Shown in pieces: positions 23,507 through 30,796 of a DNA stretch of 64,000 bases. Made by a program: the position numbers and the translations under genes. Positions within the stretch are counted from its first letter, which is position 1; the number at the start of each line of letters is the position of its first letter. The notes under the pieces were generated by a model. That model was not told the origin of the DNA. It made no database searches and saw nothing but the letters and a program-made list of their open reading frames with translations. The stretch is taken from NCBI GenBank assembly GCA_959026535.1, contig CAUFMB010000003.1, forward strand, positions 1 to 64,000, in the 5' to 3' direction. Source of the DNA: an uncultured Collinsella sp. GTDB lineage: Bacteria > Actinomycetota > Coriobacteriia > Coriobacteriales > Coriobacteriaceae.

Positions 23507-25729
23507 TTAGAGATGCAGCACGCGGTCGCGGATCTCCTCGGTTCGGCCCTGGTTCCAGAACTGGGTACCGATGTAGCCGCACGTACGACGAGCGACGTTC
23601 ATCTTCTCCTGGTCGCGGTTACCGCAATTGGGGCACTCCCACACCAGCTTGCCGTCATCCTCGACAATCTTGATCTCGCCGTCGTAGCCGCACACCTGGC
23701 AGTAGTCGCTCTTGGTGTTGAGCTCGGCGTACATGATGTTGTCGTAGATGTACTGCATCACGCGAATGACAGCCTTGAGGTTGTCCTGCATATTGGGAAC
23801 CTCGACGTAGGAGATAGCACCGCCCGGCGAAAGCTGCTGGAACATGCCCTCAAACTTGAGCTTGTCGAATGCGTCGATCTCCTCGGACACATGGACGTGG
23901 TAGCTGTTGGTAATGTAGCCCTTGTCCGTCACGCCCGGGATAATGCCAAAACGGCGCTGCAGGCACTTGGCAAACTTGTAGGTCGTCGACTCAAGCGGGG
24001 TGCCGTACAGCGAGAAGTCGATATCGCTTTCGGCCTTCCACTCGGCGCACTTGTCGTTCATGCGCTGCATGACGGCCATGGCAAACGGCGTGCCTTCCTT
24101 CTCGGTGTGGCTGTGGCCCGTCATGTACTTGACGCACTCATACAGGCCGGCATAGCCCAGGCTGATGGTGGAGTATCCGCCCACGAGAAGCTTGTCGATC
24201 GTCTCGCCCTTCTTCAGACGAGCGAGGGCGCCATACTGCCACAGAATCGGTGCGGCGTCAGAAAGCGTACCCATCAGGCGCTCATGACGGCACAGCAGGG
24301 CACGGTGGCACAGCTCAAGGCGCTCGTCGAAGATCTTCCAGAACTTGTCCATGTCCTGATGCGAGCTCAGCGCGACATCGGGCAGGTTAATGGTCACAAC
24401 GCCCTGGTTAAAGCGACCATAGTACTTGGGCTTGTTCGGGTCGTAGTTCAGCGCGTTGGCAACATTGTTAAAGCCGTTGCCCGAGCGGTCGGGCGTCAAG
24501 AAGCTGCGGCAACCCATGCAGGTGTAGCAGTCGCCGTTGCCGGCGGTCTCGCCCTTCGACAGCTTGAGCTCGCGCATCTTCTTCTCGGAGATGTAATCGG
24601 GCACCATGCGCTTGGCGGTGCACTTGGCAGCCAGCTGGGTCAGGTAGAAGTACGGGGAATTCTCGTGAACGTTATCGTCCTCGAGTACATAGATAAGCTT
24701 GGGGAATGCCGGGGTAATCCACACGCCGGCCTCGTTCTTAACGCCCTCGTAGCGCTGGCGAAGCGTCTCCTCCACGATCATGGCAAGGTCGTGCTTCTCC
24801 TGCGGCGTACGGGCCTCGTTAAGATACATAAAGACCGTCACGAACGGCGCCTGGCCATTCGTGGTCATAAGGGTCACGACCTGATACTGAATCGTCTGGA
24901 CGCCGCGACGGATCTCGTCACGCAGGCGATCCTCAACAACCTCGCGGACCTTTTCGGGAGATGCGGAAACGCCGAGCTCCTCAAGCTCGCGAGCGACCTC
25001 GCCGCGAATCTTCTGACGGCTCACCTCAACGAACGGGGCGAGATGGGTCAGCGAAATAGACTGGCCGCCGTACTGGGAGGAAGCAACCTGGGCGATGATC
25101 TGCGTCGCGATATTGCAGGCGGTCGAGAAGCTGTGCGGCTTCTCAATTAGCGTGCCCGAAATAACAGTGCCGTTCTGGAGCATGTCCTCCAGGTTCACCA
25201 GATCGCAGTTGTGCATGTGCTGGGCAAAGTAGTCGGAATCGTGGAAGTGGATCAGGCCCTCATTATGGGCGTCCACGATCTCCTGGGGCAGCAACACGCG
25301 CTGGGTCAGGTCCTTGGAGATCTCGCCGGCCATATAGTCGCGCTGAACGGAGTTGACGGTCGGGTTCTTGTTGGAGTTCTCCTGCTTGACCTCTTCGTTA
25401 TTGCACTCGATCAGCGACAGGATCTTGTCATCGGTCGTGTTCTTCTGGCGCTTCAGGCTCTGAACATAGCGATAGATGATGTAGTGGCGGGCAACCTCGT
25501 AGCAGTCGAGACGCATAATCTCGTCCTCGACCAAATCCTGGATCTCCTCGACCGAAACGGTGTGGCCCGCGTTCTCGCATGCCTCGGCGACGTTTTGTGC
25601 CGCGTAAATCACCTGACGGTCGGTTAGACGAGAGCTCTCCTCGACCTCCAAGTTGGCGGCGCGAATCGCATTGACGATCTTATCGATGTCAAAGACGACC
25701 TCGGTGCCGCTGCGCTTGATGATCTTCAT
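23507..25729 (-). CDS. nrdD: Anaerobic (class III) ribonucleoside-triphosphate reductase
   Basis: This is an oxygen-sensitive glycyl-radical reductase of 740 residues that makes dNTPs anaerobically. The N-terminal ATP-cone (MKIIKRSGTEVVFDIDKIV) gives allosteric control. Active-site cysteines are in the barrel (CYTCMGCRSF region among others). Near the C-terminus are the zinc motifs CQVCG and CPNCG, then the glycyl radical loop RRTCGYIGTQFWN. ATG at 25729 was preferred to an upstream start at 25759. NrdR-type boxes overlap the promoter about 220 bases upstream. It is activated by nrdG. Confidence 0.96.
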   Translation of the reverse strand: MKIIKRSGTEVVFDIDKIVNAIRAANLEVEESSRLTDRQVIYAAQNVAEACENAGHTVSVEEIQDLVEDEIMRLDCYEVARHYIIYRYVQSLKRQKNTTDDKILSLIECNNEEVKQENSNKNPTVNSVQRDYMAGEISKDLTQRVLLPQEIVDAHNEGLIHFHDSDYFAQHMHNCDLVNLEDMLQNGTVISGTLIEKPHSFSTACNIATQIIAQVASSQYGGQSISLTHLAPFVEVSRQKIRGEVARELEELGVSASPEKVREVVEDRLRDEIRRGVQTIQYQVVTLMTTNGQAPFVTVFMYLNEARTPQEKHDLAMIVEETLRQRYEGVKNEAGVWITPAFPKLIYVLEDDNVHENSPYFYLTQLAAKCTAKRMVPDYISEKKMRELKLSKGETAGNGDCYTCMGCRSFLTPDRSGNGFNNVANALNYDPNKPKYYGRFNQGVVTINLPDVALSSHQDMDKFWKIFDERLELCHRALLCRHERLMGTLSDAAPILWQYGALARLKKGETIDKLLVGGYSTISLGYAGLYECVKYMTGHSHTEKEGTPFAMAVMQRMNDKCAEWKAESDIDFSLYGTPLESTTYKFAKCLQRRFGIIPGVTDKGYITNSYHVHVSEEIDAFDKLKFEGMFQQLSPGGAISYVEVPNMQDNLKAVIRVMQYIYDNIMYAELNTKSDYCQVCGYDGEIKIVEDDGKLVWECPNCGNRDQEKMNVARRTCGYIGTQFWNQGRTEEIRDRVLHL

Positions 25730-25950
25730 CCTCTTGCCTCTTTCACGTCGTAGCCTCATTGCGCTTCAGAGCCAAACGATGCCCGGCAGGGCTTGCCCCT
25801 GTCTTGCGGCGCCGTCGCGCAATCTGTGTTCTCGATAAACCATAGGTCCTCATGCGGACAATCCTCGCGGCCGATCAAGCGGCTCAAAGGCGTGTCCAAA
25901 TGGGGCGAATAAGGTCCTCGTTCTCTGTCCGCCATCTATCATACGACAAA
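25730..25950 (-). other. Long 5' leader of nrdD
   Basis: If the promoter at 25957-25986 is right, the nrdD mRNA has a leader of about 220 nt, long for a simple 5' UTR. It is GC-rich and can form several stems. I do not recognise a cobalamin or other known riboswitch core. Confidence 0.4.
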
Positions 25951-25954
25951 GAGG

Positions 25955-26002
25955 CATCTATATCCTGTATTCTTTTTTTAGGTCAAACACAACATATAGT
26001 GT
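25955..26002 (-). promoter_or_regulatory. nrdD promoter with paired NrdR boxes
   Basis: The site at 25987-26002 (ACACAACATATAGTGT) matches the published NrdR consensus acaCwAtATaTwGtgt at 15 of 16 positions. A weaker copy (10 of 16) is at 25955-25970, 32 bp away, the usual three-turn spacing. Between and over them lie TTGACC (25981-25986), an 18-nt spacer and TATAGA (25957-25962). NrdR would repress nrdD when dATP is abundant. No nrdR gene is in the window. Confidence 0.75.
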
Positions 26003-26103
26003 TTCAGCAGGTCAAGGCAATTAGTCATTTTGCAGACGCATTAAAAATGAGAGGTATTTGACAAGTCGGTAAAACGTTACCAACACGGCTACCTGCATGG
26101 CAG

Positions 26104-26241
26104 TTATAAAACGCCCTTAGTCAAGCCGCTGACAAATCCTACCAAAACCAAGCCGCTCACGCCAAAATAATCCAAAAGATTGCGCTTGACCAACATGTTG
26201 CGGTCACGCTCGGTCAGGACGTATGCAATCAGCCAGTGCCC
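26104..26241 (-). pseudogene. Possible membrane-protein remnant
   Basis: A 45-codon open frame without a convincing start encodes ...AYVLTERDRNMLVKRNLL, then a hydrophobic end (FGVSGLVLVGFVSGLTKGVL) with one likely membrane helix, and stops at TAA. It reads like the C-terminus of a membrane protein whose 5' part is lost. No ribosome binding site is seen, and I do not recognise the family. Confidence 0.3.
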
Positions 26242-26318
26242 CTACGGGATGCAAAGATCATCGCACGCGGATCTTAAGTTCAATATCTGGTGCCACATTT
26301 GACGACATAAAACAAAAC

Positions 26319-26344
26319 AGCCCAGAGACATAGTCTCTGAGCTG
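26319..26344 (-). terminator. Terminator after tRNA-Val
   Basis: A stem CAGC-CAGAGAC/GTCTCTG-GCTG with a triloop is followed on the minus strand by TTTTGTTTT, nine bases after the tRNA 3' end. Confidence 0.85.
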
Positions 26345-26352
26345 CGAACATT

Positions 26353-26427
26353 TGGTGGGCGTTAGAAGATTTGAACTTCTGACCTCTTCCGTGTCAGGGA
26401 AGCGCTCTCCCCCTGAGCTAAACGCCC
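26353..26427 (-). tRNA. tRNA-Val (GAC)
   Basis: A 75-nt cloverleaf including encoded CCA. The acceptor GGGCGTT/AACGCCC, the D-arm GCTCAGGGGGAGAGC and the T-arm with GTTCAAAT are all present. Anticodon loop CTGACAC gives GAC, reading GUC/GUU. It is second in a two-tRNA transcript after tRNA-Gly. Confidence 0.95.
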
Positions 26428-26430
26428 AAA

Positions 26431-26506
26431 TGGAGCGGACAACGGGGCTCGAACCCGCGACCCCAACCTTGGCAAGGTTGTGCTCTACCAACTGAGCCAT
26501 GTCCGC
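26431..26506 (-). tRNA. tRNA-Gly (GCC), copy 1
   Basis: A 76-nt cloverleaf with encoded CCA, acceptor GCGGACA/TGTCCGC, anticodon loop TTGCCAA (GCC). It is identical to the copies at 26922-26997 and 27149-27224. First gene after the promoter at 26519-26547. Confidence 0.96.
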
Positions 26507-26518
26507 CTGCAAGGATTT

Positions 26519-26572
26519 AATATACGGGATGATCCACCCAAATGCAAGAACCATTTTCAAATAATTTGAAAA
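26519..26572 (-). promoter_or_regulatory. tRNA promoter with upstream AT-rich palindrome
   Basis: TTGCAT (26542-26547), a 17-nt spacer and TATATT (26519-26524). Upstream of the -35 lies a perfect 19-bp AT palindrome (26554-26572, TTTTCAAAT-A-ATTTGAAAA), similar in position to the palindromes before the other two tRNA promoters. Confidence 0.7.
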
Positions 26573-26700
26573 AAAGTTCCCGATACCGATGGCCCCCGCC
26601 TGCTTTGCCGTTCATTACATTGGAAGGACGGAGATCACGAGGAAATCACGAGGAAAGAGTCCCAGCAGCGAGCGGCGCCCCAGTGCCCCGCAGCGTCAAC

Positions 26701-26726
26701 AAAAAACGCGGTTCGTTAGAACCGCG
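26701..26726 (-). terminator. Strong terminator with tRNA-Gly tail upstream
   Basis: A perfect 8-bp stem CGCGGTTC/GAACCGCG, GTTA-type loop and six T on the minus strand. It follows the orphan tRNA-Gly 3' fragment and is not needed for any intact gene nearby. Confidence 0.85.
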
Positions 26727-26735
26727 TAAGATAGT

Positions 26736-26753
26736 TGGAGCGGACAACGGGGC
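26736..26753 (-). pseudogene. Duplicated tRNA-Gly 3' end
   Basis: These 18 bases equal the last 18 of tRNA-Gly(GCC) including CCA (minus strand ends GTTGTCCGCTCCA). The rest of a tRNA is missing; instead an array of small palindromes begins. This is what remains when an element recombines at a tRNA 3' end, or when a fourth Gly gene is disrupted. Confidence 0.75.
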
Positions 26754-26761
26754 GTCCGCGC

Positions 26762-26870
26762 ATCCGCTTCGCGGATCCGCACCGGCTTCGGCCGCCTGCC
26801 GGCGACCTCGCCAGCTCGCTACAAACGCTCCGCGTTTGCTTAACGCTCGCTCCCTCTCGGGTTCGAGCCC
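26762..26870. repeat. Array of mini-hairpins between tRNA genes
   Basis: Five perfect short palindromes follow one another: ATCCGC-TTC-GCGGAT (26762), CGGC-TTCG-GCCG (26783), GGCGA-CC-TCGCC (26801), CAAACGC-TCC-GCGTTTG (26822) and CTCG-GGTT-CGAG (26856). The last includes a T-arm-like GGGTTCGAGCCC in opposite orientation to the neighbouring tRNAs. No gene is seen. Confidence 0.7.
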
Positions 26871-26887
26871 AGGCGATGAGTACAAAA

Positions 26888-26913
26888 AGCCCGGCTACCG
26901 TGGTAGTCGGGCT
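26888..26913 (-). terminator. Terminator after tRNA-Gly copy 2
   Basis: Twelve-base complementary arms (one G-T wobble), AGCCCGACTACC/GGTAGCCGGGCT on the minus strand, are followed by TTTTTG, nine bases after the tRNA. Confidence 0.85.
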
Positions 26914-26921
26914 GTTGCGCT

Positions 26922-26997
26922 TGGAGCGGACAACGGGGCTCGAACCCGCGACCCCAACCTTGGCAAGGTTGTGCTCTACCAACTGAGCCATGTCCGC
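26922..26997 (-). tRNA. tRNA-Gly (GCC), copy 2
   Basis: Identical to copies 1 and 3, 76 nt with CCA, anticodon loop TTGCCAA. It is the last intact tRNA of the Gly-Cys-Gly set read from the promoter at 27237-27265, with its own terminator. Confidence 0.96.
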
Positions 26998-27012
26998 ATA
27001 TGTAAAACAAAA

Positions 27013-27030
27013 CGGGCGCCGGAGCGCCCG
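27013..27030 (-). terminator. Terminator between tRNA-Cys and tRNA-Gly copy 2
   Basis: A perfect 7-bp stem CGGGCGC/GCGCCCG with a 4-nt loop, followed by TTTTGTTTT on the minus strand. Confidence 0.75.
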
Positions 27031-27039
27031 GATGTTGCC

Positions 27040-27113
27040 TGGAGGCGAAGCCCGGATTCGAACCGGGGGTAAAGGCTTTGCAGGCCTCTGCCTTACCACT
27101 TGGCCACTTCGCC
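27040..27113 (-). tRNA. tRNA-Cys (GCA)
   Basis: A 74-nt cloverleaf with encoded CCA, acceptor GGCGAAG/CTTCGCC, anticodon loop CTGCAAA (GCA). It lies between two tRNA-Gly genes, each followed by a hairpin with a U-run. Confidence 0.95.
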
Positions 27114-27119
27114 GAAAAA

Positions 27120-27138
27120 GGACCGCTTGAGACGGTCC
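27120..27138 (-). terminator. Terminator-like hairpin between tRNA-Gly copy 3 and tRNA-Cys
   Basis: GGACCG/CGGTCC with a 7-nt loop is followed by TTTTTC. It lies only two bases before the tRNA-Cys 5' end, so it may also guide processing. Confidence 0.7.
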
Positions 27139-27148
27139 GGAAATGCAA

Positions 27149-27224
27149 TGGAGCGGACAACGGGGCTCGAACCCGCGACCCCAACCTTGGCAAGGTTGTG
27201 CTCTACCAACTGAGCCATGTCCGC
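27149..27224 (-). tRNA. tRNA-Gly (GCC), copy 3
   Basis: Identical to copies 1 and 2. It is first behind the promoter at 27237-27265. Three identical copies fit a major glycine isoacceptor in a GC-rich genome. Confidence 0.96.
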
Positions 27225-27236
27225 TTGCGGATTATT

Positions 27237-27284
27237 AATTTACGCGAGTTGTCCTAAAGACGCAAGTACTTTTTTCAAAAAAGT
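27237..27284 (-). promoter_or_regulatory. tRNA promoter with upstream AT-rich palindrome
   Basis: TTGCGT (27260-27265), 17-nt spacer, TAAATT (27237-27242). Two bases upstream of the -35 is the 17-bp palindrome ACTTTTTTCAAAAAAGT (27268-27284), the same as before the tRNA-Leu promoter at the same distance. Confidence 0.75.
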
Positions 27285-27329
27285 TGCTCAAGGCAAGTTC
27301 ATGCAGGTAAATAACGCCAAGCCAAGACC

Positions 27330-28076
27330 CTAAGCGCACGCTTCCAATGCCGAGCTAAACAGCTTCACCATCCGAACACGTGTGCCGGCGCCATCTGTAC
27401 GACGGGCAACTTCCACATTATCGACGAGCATGCGCATGAGCTTGATACCGCGTCCGCGTTCCTCGGATGCCACCGGCTCGCTCGCCCCATCGATAGAATA
27501 GCCAGCACCCCGATCAAGCACCTCGAGCACAACACGGTCCCCATAGGCCTGAACCGTCAGGATGCAGCCAACACCGCCCGCATGGTCATATGCGTTACCC
27601 AACGCCTCCCCCAACGCCAATGCTACGTCATAGCGTTCATCACGCCTCAGGGGAAGCGATTCGAGGAGCTCGGCCACACGGTGCCGATAATACGGGAGAT
27701 TCTCGATGCCTCGTTGCACTTCGACACTCTTGCTCCATCGCGGCAACTCTCCCACCGGAATGGCGGGAATCGACTCCCGCGCCGGGCCCGCGACATGGAG
27801 GATGTCGACAAGTCGGGCAATTTCCAAAAAGCGAACGACCTCATCGGAGGCGTTAACGAGCGAAAGCAGGCCCTCTCGCCTCATGAGCTCTCTGGCGCGC
27901 GTAAGCAAAAATGCCAAACCCGTCGAGTCGATAAAGCTCACGGCCTGGCAATTGATGACAACGCGGCGCACGCCCCGGTCGATCAAATTATCCAACCGTC
28001 GGCGCAGCACGGGCACCGAGGCGATGTCGACATCACCCGGTGGTGTCAAAACCGCTATGTCATTCCACTCATTCAT
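27330..28076 (-). CDS. STAS-HATPase fusion (anti-anti-sigma plus anti-sigma kinase)
   Basis: The protein has 248 residues and joins two halves of a partner-switching system. Residues 1-100 form a SpoIIAA-like STAS domain with the phosphorylatable serine in VSFIDSTGLAFLL. Residues about 125-248 form a SpoIIAB/RsbW-like GHKL kinase, with the N-box ALGEALGNAYDHAGG, the G1 box LDRGAGYS and the G2 box RGRGIKLMRM. In known systems the kinase binds a sigma factor and the STAS protein relieves it. Here the antagonist and kinase are one chain. ATG at 28076 was chosen; its ribosome binding site is weak. It is 81 bases downstream of the PP2C phosphatase gene. No sigma factor is adjacent. Confidence 0.88.
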   Translation of the reverse strand: MNEWNDIAVLTPPGDVDIASVPVLRRRLDNLIDRGVRRVVINCQAVSFIDSTGLAFLLTRARELMRREGLLSLVNASDEVVRFLEIARLVDILHVAGPARESIPAIPVGELPRWSKSVEVQRGIENLPYYRHRVAELLESLPLRRDERYDVALALGEALGNAYDHAGGVGCILTVQAYGDRVVLEVLDRGAGYSIDGASEPVASEERGRGIKLMRMLVDNVEVARRTDGAGTRVRMVKLFSSALEACA

Positions 28077-28157
28077 ACGACCATGGTTCCCCAAAAGAGC
28101 TCGCTCGATGCATACGTATCTGCAACCGCGCAGATTTTGCCCGTCAAACGTCGCGGC

Positions 28158-30503
28158 CTACGATCGACCCCGTAAAAATTCAAGGGAAACCAGCGCGATG
28201 TCATCGTCCAGCGCCGACTCGGTAAAGCGGTCAAGCTCGCTCAAGACCTTACCGCAGATTCCCGATACGCCCTCACTCGAAACAGAGAGCAAAAGGTCAC
28301 GAAGGCGCTGCTCGCCAAAGAAAGCACCCGAGCGATCGCGCGCTTCAATCGTTCCGTCGGTATACATAAATAGCATGTCACCAGGAGCGAATGTAAACAC
28401 GCCCGTCTCGTAGACCATGCTCTCAAAGGCACCGATCACGCCCGATTGGCACCCAAGGAGCTCCACTTCTCCCCCGCAGGTCTCGCCGCCGCCAAGCGGC
28501 GTCGACGACGGCCTAATGACCATAGTGGAAGGATGTCCCGCCGAGCAATAGGTAGCGCGGCCCGCCTTAAGATCGATCTTGGCGATAAACGCCGTCACAA
28601 ACGTCTCGACCCTCGAAAAGCCCATGAGCATGCTATTGAGCGAGCGTGCCATACGGGCAGGCCCCGCACCCTCCCAGGCATAGGCCGTCAGCGCTGTCTT
28701 GACAAGCGCCGACATCGACGCCGCCTCGATTCCCTTGCCGGATACATCACCCAAAATCATAACGGCGCAATCGTCGGGAAGTCGGACAAGCGTATAGAAG
28801 TCACCACCGACCAACGCAGAATTCGTTGCCGATAGGTATACCGAATCGGTTGCAATGCCCGGAACGTCACCAAGCGAATTTCTCATGCCAATCTGAAGCG
28901 TCTGAGCGATATGACGCTCCTCGCGCTTTTGAGATTCGCCTTCATAAATCAGCTCAAAGTCATGCGCCAGATGCACCAGGTAGTCGTATTCAAGGTCGTC
29001 AATTGGTTCTTGGCTGCCATCACGGAGCAGCAAAGCGCGCCTCGTCGGCCCCTTGGCAACGTCGGCGGGAACGATTGCATCGTTGTTCCGCTGACCGCCG
29101 CCCTCCGAGCGAACGCGTCCCGCCTCGAAGCCGGAATCGACATAGAGGCCCTGGCACGGCAGGCCATGAGCCCTCAACCATCCGCCCATAGGCATGGATT
29201 CGTCGACGCGGGTCAAGCGCACATGCTTAAGATCATCAGCACTCGCACCGCCCAGCACCGACTGCCCAAAACCATCGGAAGCAACCCCCAAACGCGCAGC
29301 CGGTGCGGTGGTGGAAAAGAAGAGCGACTCAGGGTCTCCCGGCAGCGCCACGCGACTGCCGCCCTCAAAATCGATGACGTAGGTTTCGAGGCCTGCATCG
29401 TACTCGACGGGGCAGAAATGGCAATTGAGCACGGCGCAGATTTCGGACGATACCGCGCGCGAGGCGGAAACTGGATCATCGAGATAGGTAAACAACTCGT
29501 CGCGCAGCACATTGAGCGAGCGGCCAAGCTCTGCCGTACGACGCGAGCGCAGGCTCGATGCCATACCGACCAGTTGAATGGAAAGATAATCGCAGATGAC
29601 CTCGAGCACGTTGACGTCATAGGCAAGAGGCGCCTGCGGGCGTCTCCAGCCGACCTCTAGCACGCCAAGGACCTGCGTGCCGTAAAACACGGGAAGGCAG
29701 ATCTCGCTGCGGTATGGAGGCATGTCCTGAACGCGCAGTAGGTGCTTAGAGCGATTGTCCAGATCCATGAACATACCCGAGGCGACTCGATCACCCTCAA
29801 GATCCTGCTGAATCGACAAGCGGCAAGCGCGCGATTCGCGAAGCACATACGTCGGTATGCCCGCGCCATACGGCATGAACTCGGGTAGATAGCTATCCTG
29901 CAGTACCTTGGATACGCCTCGGAGCTTAAACCCGCCGCTCTCAGAAAAATAGATAGCGGCGCCCGATGCATCGAGCGTTCCAACAAGCTGATTCAAAACG
30001 GTATCGAGCAGGCTGGGAAGCTCATCGGAGCCAACGGTGCTCATAATGACCGAAAGCGTGCCCGAGAGGCGCTTATTCGCCACTCTGAGCTCCGACAGCG
30101 CACGCTTAAGCTGACGATCGTGGGAATACTGCTCTTCGATGCTGTGAAGCGCCACAAGGACACGCGGCGCACGGCGTCCAAAGATGCGCGGAGGCGTGAC
30201 GGAACCCGCGCGAACCAGGACAGGAATAAAGGAACCGTCGCTCAGTTTGAGCATCAGCTCGCTCTCGGAGCCATCGGTCTCAAACGGCAGACGATGTTCG
30301 GTCGCACGCTCAAAGGCAGATGAGTACAGCACGTCTTTAACGTCACCATTGATGACGTCGGCGCGCTCCTCGCACATCAAGTCGAGCAAACGATTATTCA
30401 CATGCAAAATGGTTCCGTCGAGCTCGCAGATGATGACCGCATCGCTCGTAATTTCGACCAACTGGGCAACGTCTGCCCACTCGTTGCGCTCAAGCGTTTC
30501 CAT
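28158..30503 (-). CDS. PAS-GAF-PP2C (SpoIIE/RsbU-type) serine phosphatase
   Basis: This is a cytoplasmic sensor phosphatase of 781 residues. An N-terminal PAS domain (about 10-120, SDAVIICELDGTILHVNNR) is followed by a short helical linker and a GAF domain (about 150-320). A less clear central region (about 320-520) comes next. The C-terminal SpoIIE-type PP2C domain has metal motifs GGDFYTLV, ILGDVSGKGIEA, SAGHP and MYTDGTIEA, then DDDIALV at the end. It would dephosphorylate the STAS half of the fusion encoded next, coupling an unknown signal to a sigma factor. ATG at 30503 has GTGAGG upstream. No transmembrane segment is seen. Confidence 0.93.
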   Translation of the reverse strand: METLERNEWADVAQLVEITSDAVIICELDGTILHVNNRLLDLMCEERADVINGDVKDVLYSSAFERATEHRLPFETDGSESELMLKLSDGSFIPVLVRAGSVTPPRIFGRRAPRVLVALHSIEEQYSHDRQLKRALSELRVANKRLSGTLSVIMSTVGSDELPSLLDTVLNQLVGTLDASGAAIYFSESGGFKLRGVSKVLQDSYLPEFMPYGAGIPTYVLRESRACRLSIQQDLEGDRVASGMFMDLDNRSKHLLRVQDMPPYRSEICLPVFYGTQVLGVLEVGWRRPQAPLAYDVNVLEVICDYLSIQLVGMASSLRSRRTAELGRSLNVLRDELFTYLDDPVSASRAVSSEICAVLNCHFCPVEYDAGLETYVIDFEGGSRVALPGDPESLFFSTTAPAARLGVASDGFGQSVLGGASADDLKHVRLTRVDESMPMGGWLRAHGLPCQGLYVDSGFEAGRVRSEGGGQRNNDAIVPADVAKGPTRRALLLRDGSQEPIDDLEYDYLVHLAHDFELIYEGESQKREERHIAQTLQIGMRNSLGDVPGIATDSVYLSATNSALVGGDFYTLVRLPDDCAVMILGDVSGKGIEAASMSALVKTALTAYAWEGAGPARMARSLNSMLMGFSRVETFVTAFIAKIDLKAGRATYCSAGHPSTMVIRPSSTPLGGGETCGGEVELLGCQSGVIGAFESMVYETGVFTFAPGDMLFMYTDGTIEARDRSGAFFGEQRLRDLLLSVSSEGVSGICGKVLSELDRFTESALDDDIALVSLEFLRGRS

Positions 30504-30534
30504 CGTGAACCTCACCGTCTATCGGTAACAAAAA

Positions 30535-30550
30535 AGCCTCCGAAGAGGCT
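30535..30550 (-). terminator. UUCG-loop terminator of tRNA-Leu
   Basis: AGCCTC-TTCG-GAGGCT on the minus strand, followed by T6. It stops the tRNA-Leu transcript ahead of the phosphatase gene. Confidence 0.9.
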
Positions 30551-30562
30551 TCTCAAATGCGA

Positions 30563-30653
30563 TGGTGTCGGAGGCGGGACTTGAACCCGCATGACCAAAA
30601 AGCGGTCACTAGCACCTCAAGCTAGCGCGTCTGCCAATTCCGCCACTCCGACA
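30563..30653 (-). tRNA. tRNA-Leu (GAG)
   Basis: A 91-nt class II tRNA with a long variable arm (TGACCGC/TTTTTGGTCA region), acceptor TGTCGGA/TCCGACA, encoded CCA. Anticodon loop TTGAGGT gives GAG, reading CUC/CUU. Confidence 0.95.
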
Positions 30654-30710
30654 TGCTATGTTGTTGATTCGCGGTTCGTTTTGTTGGACCCGCGCGTTCA
30701 ACGAGGAAGA

Positions 30711-30758
30711 TAATAACCTATGATTCGAGAACTGTGCAAGCACTTTTTTGAAAAAAGT
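30711..30758 (-). promoter_or_regulatory. tRNA-Leu promoter with AT-rich palindrome
   Basis: TTGCAC (30734-30739), 17-nt spacer, TTATTA (30711-30716; TATTAT at 18 nt is an alternative). ACTTTTTTGAAAAAAGT (30742-30758) lies two bases upstream of the -35, as at the Gly-Cys-Gly promoter. Confidence 0.75.
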
Positions 30759-30796
30759 TTTCGAATTTGTGAATGCACAGGTAAATGGGTCCGTCC

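Noticed and set aside
23426..25150. Long plus-strand frame opposite nrdD
   Set aside because: It begins inside the inverted repeat and runs antisense to the whole of nrdD. No ribosome binding site or family match.
25730..25950. Cobalamin riboswitch before the reductase
   Set aside because: The conserved B12-box GCCACTG is absent, and class III reductase does not use cobalamin.
26716..27099. Minus-strand frame across tRNA genes and the mini-hairpin array
   Set aside because: It passes through intact tRNA-Gly and tRNA-Cys genes, so it is very unlikely to be coding.
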